NCBI GenBank assembly: GCA_963662175.1
Contig: OY759216.1
Location: 35,853,087-35,917,086 of the forward strand
DNA from: Aradus depressus
Lineage: Eukaryota > Arthropoda > Insecta > Hemiptera > Aradidae
Length of the DNA stretch: 64,000 bases
Direction of reading: 5' to 3'
This document shows, piece after piece, positions 20,468 to 30,114 of this stretch (the first letter of the stretch is position 1; each line of letters starts with the position of its first letter). Position numbers and translations under genes: made by a program. Below the pieces are notes generated by a model, which made no database searches, had not been told where the DNA came from, and was given only the letters and a program-made list of their open reading frames with translations.

Positions 20468-23400
20468 TTATGCCATCACTTGTTCCCCCATAGGTCTTAC
20501 AACCATATCAGCCACCTGGAAAAGAAATTTAAACAAATTTTAGAGTGCATTCCTTAAGGATCTCAGAATATTTTTTAAATATCAGTACACATAAATATTA
20601 TTTATAATTGAGTTCTTGGTAGGATAATATATTTTCTTTTATGTTGCATCTGCTTTAAGATTTGTTTCTAAATGTTTTATTGACATTGCTTTGTGATCAC
20701 TTGATACTGTTTTTTGATACTAATACAATTATATCTAATCTTTGGGAAAATTCTAACATGTTTTATGTCTAAGAGCTAACTCTTAGATAATATTAACGTA
20801 ATATGAACGATGTTGCTAGGTCGACCTTATAGATTCGTGAAGATACTTATAGCGGAGTATTTACCAGCAAGTATATAAATTTATGGGCTAACATAAAACA
20901 AGTTCATAAAATATTCTTTATAATATTATGTAGAACCACGAGATTAAAGGAAAATGAAGTATTTCATTCTTAATCGAAAGGTACTAATAAAAGTACAATT
21001 TAAGACAAGAGAAGATTTCACTCTTATTTTTTTTAAGTGATTCTGCAACGGGTTGGTATATTCTTCTCATAGAAACAAAAGTTATGGTTAAACCGCTCCC
21101 AAGATAACCAGGTAACTACAGCCACAAAAACATTTTCTTAGAGTATAGCTGCGCTATTCCACATTAACAGACTACTAGAACTTACGAGAACTTCTGGTTT
21201 GAGGCTGAGCAGGGTGATCACAGCCTGGCCCAGGTCTTCAGGTTGCAGCTGTGGTATTTCCGTCGCGGAGTACAGTGATCCCCAACCGCCCACTTCGAAA
21301 ATCTCTGTCGCCACCACTCCTGGAGAGATTGTCTGAAATATTGCACAAACATTTAGTCATAATGCAGTCTGATTTGACAAAATAATAATAAACTTTGACC
21401 AGTCTCCTAACTTTAATTTTTCAGATGAAAAATGTTTTCAAATTATGAAGAAGTTACCATACATATATATATTTGTTATATACATGGCAAGTTGTTAAAA
21501 AATGCATGTACATTAATTAATTTGAATTCCAGCACTAACTAATTCGCCGTTCATACATTGCAAGCTTATCGAAGTTATTCTAACATTCAGAGCGCTTGTT
21601 TTCAGGAAAAAAGTGAATATGAGGGAGAGAGGATATTAGAGTCCTCTCACTGAAGACAGTAATTTGACCGTAAAATGTGATTCTTTTTATACTTACGGAA
21701 ACCTTTATTTTAGATTTCTGTTCGGCAAGTTCTTGACGAAGACCTTCTGTAATAATTCTAACTGCATGTTTACTTCCATTGTACACATGCTTTCCAATAC
21801 CTTGGGGCATTCCATGACCAGAAATACTAAAACAGAATAATATACAGAACAATTAAATTAAATTACAAATAATAAAAATATAAAACATACAAGGTATTGG
21901 TACTAACGAAATTCTTCAAATAATTATAGTTTAGGGGCAGAGAAGTTTTTTTGAGAGAGGAGGCAGAGATAGTGGGAAGACGGTGGGGGAAGGCTGACCA
22001 CGCGAGTATAGAAGCTTTATAGAGGAACGCTATGTCATGAGAGGATCTCTATACGCTGCATATATCTCAAACATTTGCTCGAATATTCTCACTATGACAG
22101 AAGTTTGAAAGAACTGGAAAAACTTTGATCATTGTCTCACGTCATATAAGGACTACAGCTAAATGTAAATTCAAGAAAACAGTCCGTGACAGTTTGTTCA
22201 TAGTTGCCACTACTTCCTGCATATATTTAGTAAGCAGCATAGCATAGCAAGAGACAATAACAAAATCTCAGATATAAAAAAAAAATTAAAAACCTGACTA
22301 CCATGTATTCGAAACTTATAAAGAAGAGTGGGAAAATGTTTACTAAACATCAATAATTTTGTGTTCCATTCTTTTCTTTGAGTTTTGGCAAATTCTTACA
22401 TTAAAACTGTTAATACACTAGGAATAGGCAAGAAAAAAAACGAGGTATTCTATGAGAATATGCAGGGCCGATGTCATAATGATCAATGATTATAGTTAAC
22501 TCGTCCTTAATCATAAAAACGTTTCATAGAAACTGACTGCATATTCTCACTTATGACCACCTTACCGTTGTATGCATTCCCATCTCATTAACAATTTTAA
22601 TGGCTATAAGGATTTTCCAAAACTCATAGAAAATAATGAATGGAAAACCAAGTTATTAATAAGGCTCTCAAAGATATTTTTATGTTTTTATCAGTCCTCC
22701 AGCTAGTAAACATTTCCCAGCCCTTTATGGTTTTTTGAGTATTTGGCAGTCAGGTATCTAACTTTCTTATTATAGTTCATGATGGGTGAGGGACTAGGGT
22801 TGTGCCGGTCCAGGAAAATTCTGTCACAGGCCCAATTGCTCCAGTGACGCTGTTGGAGCAGTGACAATTAACCGGTCCAGTGACAACCACAGAGGAGAGA
22901 CCGGAACAATTATGTTGCCCCTGCGCGTATGCACTGTAGTTACTTCTGTCCCCTGCGAACAGCTATTTTCCAAAGCAGGCCAGATAATATCAGAAAGACG
23001 GACCCAATTATCACAAATGAAGGCAAGAATGCTGTTATTTTTAAATCATAACTTTAATAAAAAATGATATTATGTTTATTTTATTTTCTTTGGTTATTTT
23101 AGTTTATGTTCTTTGTTCCATTGTAATAAATTTCTATATTACAACTGAGTGTATATTACTAATTATTGACCTACCTCTTATAATTTAATTATAGTTATTG
23201 CTACACAATTATAATAATAACACATTTATTTCTAGATATTATTCTAATAATTTATATTATGCCCTCCCTTCTACCTGCAGTACCAGTACCGGTACTGATT
23301 TAGGAATAACCGCAAGAGGATTGATTTTTTATGTCATAGCATATTCAATGTTCAATATAAAACTCAGTTAACGGAAATTAAAATAATCAAGGAAGGAGGG

Positions 23401-26400
23401 GATTTTGAAATCGGCGCGATTTTTCCGCCAAGCGGCATTTTGTTTCGGATTGTCCAGTCACAGATCCTAAAAAAACACAAGGGGCAACTAGAAAATGACG
23501 GCGATCTCGATCCGAGTACCGGTACAGCGGAACAGGAGCAGAGATCGTTGAGAATATCCTCCCTCTCAAGGTCATGTGTCCACTGCTTCTGCTCCAAACT
23601 GTACCGGTAATTTCAAACCAATGGAGCAGGTGGCAACTGCTCCAGCCCGAGATTAGGTGACACGTCACTGCTCCAGCTGTACCGTCCCACCCCTATGAGG
23701 GACCCTTCGGGAAAAATTCTAACTAGTTAACAGAGAGAGAGAGAGATATTGTGGATTTAAGGCGACAAACTGCAACGGTTATCATCGCCCGTTTATCTAG
23801 TCAATTGTTATGTTTACTGATCGATCACACGAAATTGGCAGGAAAGTAAACCAACCACCTTTTCACGAGCCAAGTATACCTTTTTTTTTCTGATATTAGT
23901 TCATAAAAATACAAAATATATGAATAATTAATAAGTAAATTGCTAAAAGACACAATCAAAAAAAATATTCTACCTATTTGACAATGTTTTCCACCTTATT
24001 CAAGTGAAAAACATATATTTTACGTAATGACTCAATTGTTTTTAGAAGAAGAAGAGTTTATTATAACAGTCGCATTTACAGAGATACAATTATACAATAA
24101 GGTTCCTTAACCATTACCTTTATACACTAAATACAAATCAAAAATGATCAGTTAAATTAAAAAGAATGCTCCTGCTTAAGAGTACTCAACCCTGCTTTTA
24201 TGTAAGAGTTATTATGGTTCACCTGCTGATGTTGATGATGTAACCATCGTTAATGCCTTTTTTCTTCATCAGGGACAGAGCTTCGCGAGAAGCAACACCC
24301 AATCCTATCACGTTAACTTCGAACATATTCCTCCACAGTTTTGTATCGCACACTATAAAATGAAAAACAAAAAATGCATAACTTAGAAAATGATGTATTA
24401 ACAGATAGAGTTAGGAAGTGGAATGTAAAGTTCCTTACTGTTATGCATTTTAATTTTAACTGTACCTACCAATAGCTGGTGTTTTGTAGGCAGTTCCGGC
24501 ATTATTGACGAGAACATGTACCGCACCCAGGTTGTCTGCCGTCCACTTGAACAGTCTCACTATGTCTTCCTCTTTAGTGATGTCAGTCACCACTGGATGA
24601 ATACGGCCTTTGGACTTTTTCTGCAACTCCTGCGAATAGATAGTTTAGTTATTATAGTAACGGTATTACACAAATTCTTAACAAATAATGAGAAACACAA
24701 ATAATGAATAAATAAATCTAATTTTTTTTTTTTTTTTCACCTTTATTACATAATTTCCAACTATGAACTACATCACAACAAGGAAATATAATCACAACAA
24801 AGAAAAACAGAAACACCACTTGAGTCTCTTGATGAGACAGCTGATCAACACCACCGCCTCCTCAGGCAGGAAGTCACGCGGCCAACGACGATTCAGTCGC
24901 CGAGGAGGCCCGCCCGGCAAGGAACGGACCGACATGGCTTCCACCAGTGTGTTCGGATGTGTCATGAACTTGTTCTTTTATGTTTTCACTATTACAAGAG
25001 TGGGGTTATGTCACTTCGTCAACTTTCTATTCTTGTTCCGTTTAAAGAACGACCAGACACTTGACAATATTCCATTAGGAATAACTTCCATGTTTGTTTG
25101 TTTTAATGTCTCATGCCCGGGCTTTAACTTCATATCGCCTACTACCAGAGAGCTGTGAACATGAGCCCGACTCAACAGTGCGAATTCTAAATCTTGCCCA
25201 TCCTGGTTTAGTTAGGGTAGGGGTATTTAACGAGTACCTGACATCACACGAGCCCGGGATCATCGCTTAATATTCCAACCGGACGATGTGCTCAACCACG
25301 GCTTTTGAATCCACGAACTTGAGTACAGTAGGTAAGCTCGGTAATTGTTGCACAAAGTACAAACAATTCATAAGACATAATGAAGACGACTAACCTAAGA
25401 AGCAATTAGACAGACCGAACAATTTAACTTTCCATCATAAATCACAAATAGCAAATACACTCTACTCCCGAATTACCGGGAGCGAGTATCAAGGATAAGG
25501 TAAAATCACGGTTAACCCAAAGACTAAACATATATGTCATGCTAATCTACATCGGATAATTACGCCATTCATTCGTTAATTTCTTGTAATGGTAATTTTA
25601 CACATTCTAACTTAAAAGTTTTTGCGGAGGCTTTCATTATTTGTGTGAGGTTGTTTCCCTCCTTCTATTTTATTGCATATAAAATTTTACATCGGTACGA
25701 AAATACACCGGTTGATCGGCACCTGGAAAATCGGGAGTTCAATATAGACCACCTCTCGTTCCTCCATCCCTCATCAAGGAACAACGGAACACTATAGACT
25801 CGTCGACGGTAGTTGCTCACACTTCTCAATAATTTACGGTCCACTAATTTACTTTTTTTTATCTTATTTTTTTCAAGTAACTTTTTTAGTAATCGAGTAA
25901 CTAACTAACCATACATACGCCAGACTTTTTAATTATTATTTGAGTTACTATCGAGAACAATAGATTGTGAAGGAAATGCTATCAATGGCTGAACTATCGA
26001 TATCGATATTTCTAGACCACTACATGACAGTTAAAGAGGCTATGATACAAAATAACGTAATGGACTAACCTAAAGAGGCCTACTGAACTAAAGATCGCGG
26101 ATTCGAAACCCGGCCGAGTCCCTTAGGTTAGCATGAAATAAACATTTTATTGTCACTTACAATTGATGAATTCAAAAACATGGTAAATTTTGTTACAAAT
26201 TATAATTTTTTTTGTAATAAAAGTTTTCAAATGTCTGTGTAAATAATGTAGGTACATAATACAAACAATAACGTGTATATAGATATACTTAATTTATAAA
26301 AAAAAAATAAGGTTCTTATACCAGAAATTCTTGATTATTTAATAAATTCTTTACTATAGAATGTTTGCTCTTCTTAATTATTTAATGAAATTTTCCTAAA

Positions 26401-28002
26401 TTCTAGTTTTATAAAATTTTGTTATAATATTATTAACTTTCATTTTAAATATTTTTCAAACATTTTTGAATATAATATATTGTTCACATAATACGCTAAT
26501 ATATCAATGATAAAAGATACATTCTTGTATCTCTACGATAATATGTATTTTTATGTAAAGCAAGAAGATAAATTTAAAAAAAGTATGGAGTGTAGTTGAA
26601 GAGCACGCCTGTGAATACAACAATAGCTAATGGTTCAATGTTTCATTTGTCATCGTGTAAGATGAAGTTATAGTTTATTTGTGAAGGAACTTGTTGACCT
26701 TCAGATGGCGCCATAGTTCCTAGTAATGCCACAACTCGTCGTTTATCAACAATCATTAGGTAATACTCATTTCCCCTGTTGACTTTCGAAAAAATGAATC
26801 AAAACCAAATCAATGAGATGAAAGTTATTTTCAAAATTAGATTTTAGAGAATTATTACTGTTATCATTACCCGACCGAGGCCCTTAGTTTATTTTATCTG
26901 GGAGGTAAAATAAACTTAAACACGCCGTCCTTCGGATGGGACGTTAAGCGTTGGTCCCGAGCCTGTACGATGTCAGATACTTAAAGACCCCTACCCTAAA
27001 TGAATAAAAATTTAGGGTAAGCAAAATTTAGGACTCCCACAGTAGAGTCGGGCTCATGTCCACCTGAGTGACGAAAGAGCACTCTGGTAGTAGGCGATAT
27101 GACCTCGTAGTTAAAGCCCGGGCATGAGTCATAAAACCTAACCTAACTGGTTATCATTACATAAGTACCTATTTAATTTATTTTGTATATATTTCTTTTA
27201 TTATTGTGTATATAGGTTATTTATTATTTTGTACCGGTTTTGTGTTTTTACGGAATTTTCTTTTCATCCTTTTTATGTGACATTAAATTTACATAATATT
27301 ATAAAAACGATTACCTATAAATTTTGTATAATAAAATAGAAAGTCAGTGATAAAGGTGCACTTCCCCAGCGCGAATAAGTTTAAATGGTCGCTCTTCCTC
27401 TGAACCAATCTACCGATTTGGTTGAAAATCAATAGTCCTACTCAGGAACTTCTCAAACTGAATTTCGTTTTGATATATTCATTAGTTTGACAGTTATGGG
27501 GTTTTGAAGTTGAGCCTGTCCGCTGACCCCGTACGCTCTTTGCTGAAAATCGACAGGTGTCGTTCTCATGAGGTTGTGGATAGACATAAATATTTTAATA
27601 TTTTTCGTGTCGATATATACATCCTATCGGGAATTGTCCTTCATACACATAGACAACAGAATTGTTTTTTAATTTTTATAATCACGGAGTCGGAAAACAT
27701 GAAATTTCGGCGAAAACGAACTATTGACAAAAAATTACATTTTTTAAAAATTTTAACCAGCCTTTCAAATACAATTTCTGAGAACGCTTAATAATTTTTT
27801 AGAAGAGGACCAAAAATTCACAGATACTAAATTTCATTCAAATCGGACAAGAAAAGTTGTTAGGTATTACCTCCAGTCGGTCCTTTCTTCGTCCTGCTGC
27901 CACGACCTGAAGTCCTTCCTCGGCCAGTCTCTCTGCTATCGCCTTTCCTATCCCTGCAGTCGCTCCTGTCACGATAGCTACCTTGCCTGTCCAACGTTCC
28001 AT
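20468..28002 (-). CDS. Short-chain dehydrogenase/reductase, DHRS11-like, copy B (complete)
   Basis: Classical SDR, complete in six exons: 27871-28002, 24470-24629, 24223-24352, 21697-21826, 21186-21332 and 20468-20515 (747 nt, 248 residues, usual for the family). Motifs: TGATAGIG at the dinucleotide-binding turn, NNAG at 86-89, Asn111, Ser143, and Y156-N-G-S-K160. After the core, ISPGVVATEIF is the usual family segment after the active site. The C-terminal exon gives only 15 residues. The likely role is NADP-dependent reduction or oxidation of a small lipid or steroid-like substrate, by family. It has the same exon lengths (132, 160, 130, 130) as copy A, so the two are tandem duplicates. The introns contain a hAT remnant, SINEs and a possible retrocopy. 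Confidence 0.95.
22000..22786. other. Intron 3 of SDR copy B, no feature
   Basis: Unique-looking AT-rich sequence between exon 4 and the hAT element. Nothing recognised. Confidence 0.4.
22795..23695. mobile_element. Internally deleted hAT transposon
   Basis: A perfect 8-bp target duplication, tgagggac, flanks the unit (22787-22794, 23696-23703). The ends TAGGG-TTGTGCCGGTCCAG and CTGTACCGTCCCACCCCTA are imperfect inverted repeats. Subterminal cggtccag/gctccag motifs recur at both ends. At 901 bp it is too short for a full hAT transposase and retains only its C-terminal domain. Confidence 0.9.
22861..23067 (+). pseudogene. hAT transposase C-terminal dimerisation domain fragment
   Basis: The frame contains SVPCEQLFSKAG, then ISERRTQLS and LLFLNHN, the hallmark C-terminal dimerisation domain of hAT/ZBED transposases. 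The BED finger and the DDE catalytic region are missing, so it is a remnant inside the deleted element. The first residues of the open frame are non-homologous flank. Confidence 0.9.
23704..24222. other. Intron 3 of SDR copy B, right of hAT
   Basis: A short gagagagaga run lies at about 23732. Otherwise AT-rich, with no feature recognised. Confidence 0.4.
24723..24990 (-). pseudogene. Retroposed 3' end of an unidentified gene or LINE
   Basis: On the minus strand a frame ends with TGA at 24792-24794, followed by a short 3' UTR, an aataaa, and a poly(A) of about 17 (poly-T at 24723-24739). Its last about 45 codons contain RRLN.RWP.DFLP.EA, which also occurs at 29640-29757 on the plus strand. 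The AATAAA plus poly(A) suggests retroposition. I do not recognise the protein. Confidence 0.5.
25107..25345 (-). repeat. SINE, diverged, minus orientation
   Basis: It carries the catgcccgggctttaact, gagcccgactc and gagtacctgacatc blocks of the SINE body. The B-box region is degenerate (ttttgaatccacgaac). Confidence 0.7.
25346..26085. other. Intron 1 of SDR copy B, no feature
   Basis: AT-rich sequence. No gene, tandem repeat or element recognised. Confidence 0.4.
26090..26150 (+). repeat. SINE head fragment
   Basis: It keeps only the B-box part (gattcgaaacccggccgag) followed by tcccttaggtt. The remainder is lost. Confidence 0.55.
26151..26859. other. Intron 1 of SDR copy B, no feature
   Basis: Very AT-rich and non-coding. 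Nothing recognised. Confidence 0.4.
26871..27149 (+). repeat. 5'-truncated SINE with target duplication
   Basis: It starts inside the B box (ccgaccgaggcccttag) and runs to the tail aacctaacctaac. An 11-bp direct repeat, gttatcattac, flanks it (26860-26870, 27150-27160). The truncation and duplication show LINE-style target-primed insertion, already lacking the Pol III promoter. Confidence 0.9.
27355..27800. repeat. Dispersed repeat family D copy
   Basis: Modules gaaaatcaatagt, gaatttcgttttgatatattca and gaaaatcgacaggtgtcgtt match 3400-3860 and 44250-44560. The frame 27504-27791 reads through it and is not a supported gene. Confidence 0.5.
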
Positions 28003-28054
28003 TATGATCTACCGGATACTTGAACGAAAGTAACGCTCCCCAGCTCTGGCAGCT

Positions 28055-28062
28055 TATTTATA
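28055..28062 (-). promoter_or_regulatory. TATA box of SDR copy B
   Basis: TATAAATA on the minus strand, 53 bases upstream of the start codon at 28002, leaving room for a short 5' UTR. Confidence 0.6.
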
Positions 28063-28400
28063 CGAGAGAGTGGGGGGTCGGGCCACTCCTCTCACACCCT
28101 TCGATGAGTGTTCCGTACAAAATCACAACTCATTCATTGAGTAGCACAATATTGCGTAGATAAATGGCTTTGATAAGAATATTCAATGCAATTGGAGTTC
28201 AATACAAACAATACAAATAAAGTTGATAAAACAAGTTACACCGTTACAAGGCAAATTTTATTAACAACACTAGAGGTCTCTAAACCATTTCATAGAAACG
28301 AAATAATTTCAAGAGTTGAGGCAAGTCTTTATACTATTAATTATCTTCTCATGAAATTGAGTATTAACCGTGTAATAATTATAGTAATTAATCTATTACC

Positions 28401-28733
28401 AGGGCACCGGTAGCTCAGTGGTATGCGTGCTTGTCTTCTGAGCTCAAGAACGTGTGTTCGAAACCCGGCCGAGGCCCTTAGTTTATTTTACCTGAGAGGT
28501 AAAACAACCAAAGCACGCCGTCCTTTGGATGGGACGTTAAGCGATGGTCCCGAGCCTGTACGATGTCAGGTACTCGTTAAAGACCCCTACCCTAGATGAA
28601 TAAAAATTTAGGACTCCCACAGTAGAGTCGGGCTCATGTCCACCAGAGTGACGAAAAGAGCGCTCTGGTAGTAGGCGATATGACCTTGTAGTTAAAGCCC
28701 GGGCATGAGTCATAAAACCTAACCTAACCTCTA
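28401..28733 (+). repeat. tRNA-derived SINE
   Basis: Full head (ggcaccggtagctcagtgg, gtgttcgaaacccgg) and body, with tail aacctaacctaacct. The sequence ctattaccag lies just left of it and again right of the next SINE segment, suggesting the two were once one insertion. Confidence 0.85.
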
Positions 28734-28739
28734 TTAATT

Positions 28740-28834
28740 TTCATCGAAATTGGCAGAAGGGAAGGGGAGGGATGTCCCACTCAAAAACTCCAATAACTGT
28801 CGATGTAATGAATGCATCAACACAAAACTTAGTA
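28740..28834 (-). repeat. Dispersed repeat family D fragment
   Basis: Reverse complement of the family D block (tactaaattttgtgttgatgcattcattacatcgac) lying between two SINE segments. Confidence 0.5.
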
Positions 28835-29025
28835 TGATGGTCCCGAGCCTGTACAATGTCAGGTACTCGTTAAAGTCCCCTACCCTTGGTGAATAAAAAT
28901 TTAGGGTAGGCAAAATTTAGAGTCGGGCTCATGTCCACGAGAGTGACGAAAGAGCGCTCTGGTAGTAGGCGATATGGCCTCGTAGTTTAAGCCCGGGCAT
29001 GAGTCATAAAACCTAACCTAACCTC
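28835..29025 (+). repeat. SINE 3' segment
   Basis: It begins at gatggtcccgagcc and lacks the head. It ends in aacctaacctaacct followed by ctattaccag. Confidence 0.8.
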
Positions 29026-29589
29026 TATTACCAGACTTATGTTGCCTACGTAGCAAGGTGCGAGCGAGGTGCTAGGAATGCCCCTAGGTTTCTAAGAAAT
29101 GAACAAAGGCACTGAGAAGTTTCATGAAAATTTCCAATCAGTTCCAGGACAGCCCTCCAGTAGTGTAATTATTTCTGCCTCTGGTTAGCAAAGTCTTAAA
29201 AAGCCCAGATTTCCGTATAACATTTTCTTGTTCTGTGTTTCTAATTATTATTTAAATTTTAAACAGTTGAGTGTGATAGTTTCATTTATTCCATGACACA
29301 TGACGAATATGTTCTATACTTTGGACTCGACAGAGGACTGACTTGAAACAAACTTGTTAGGTACATTGAATTGGTACTGAATTAGGTACAATTTGGACTT
29401 CTGAACCCTAGACCTAAACTTCGCCTCCACCATAAATTGTCCAAATCTATCTAACATATCGTTTCCAGTTTTGAAGATTTCCTATACCCTCTCACACCAA
29501 ACGGGTTCAAACTATTCTAAAGAAAATTCTTTGAACAACCACACAATATCCGAACTACCTTTCGAACGTAACATTACATCGCGATCTAA
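29026..29589. other. No gene seen
   Basis: Region between the SINE cluster and a possible terminal exon at 29590. No coding or repeat signature recognised. Confidence 0.4.
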
Positions 29590-29760
29590 ACATATCATTC
29601 TTACATGAGGTCACACGACAGCTACCCTGTCCCTCAAGTCCCTTCAGTTTTTGCCGAGCAACCCTTCTCGACGACTGAATCTTCGTTGGCCGAGTGACTT
29701 CCTGCCTGCGGAGGCGCTGGTGCTGACCAGATGCTTCATAAAATAACCCAAGTGTTTTAG
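29590..29760 (+). pseudogene. C-terminal coding segment related to 24792-24990
   Basis: One frame, about 38 codons ending in TAA at about 29757, reads SLKSLQFLPS then RRLNLRWPSDFLPAEALVL. It is clearly homologous to the minus-strand frame at 24792-24945. An aataaa lies at about 29830 without a following poly(A). It could be the last exon of a host gene or a LINE relic. Function unknown. Confidence 0.4.
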
Positions 29761-30114
29761 TTATTCGATTCTTGTGTTCCTATTTTCTTACTGTGTTCTC
29801 ACAATTGAAATTTGTCCATCAAATTGAGAATAAAGAAAAATATCTCAAATTTCAAAAAGTATTCATTAAGCAGAATACCACCGAATATATTCTGAAGCTC
29901 AACCACATCTATAAAATACCTACTAATTCAAATAAATAAAACAATTAAAATCTTCATTATTACGGAGAATTTCATATGTTTAATTGATACAATTTATTAC
30001 AATTGAGTTTTTTTATAGATAGGAACTATTACTAATTTATCTTGAGAAAAAGGAATCTATTTTTATTACATTGGTGAATGATCTTGACTCTACTAAACAG
30101 AATCAAGAACAGAA
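29761..30114. other. Upstream region of the RSPH14-like gene
   Basis: AT-rich sequence. No clear TATA box was picked out within 100 bp of the start codon at 30115. Confidence 0.35.

Noticed and set aside
23364..23668. Minus-strand frames of 77 and 93 codons
   Set aside because: They lie within the non-coding right part of the deleted hAT element and have no transposase similarity.
24763..25158. 131-codon plus-strand frame
   Set aside because: The homologous coding signal is on the minus strand, followed by aataaa and poly(A); the plus frame is its shadow joined to SINE sequence.
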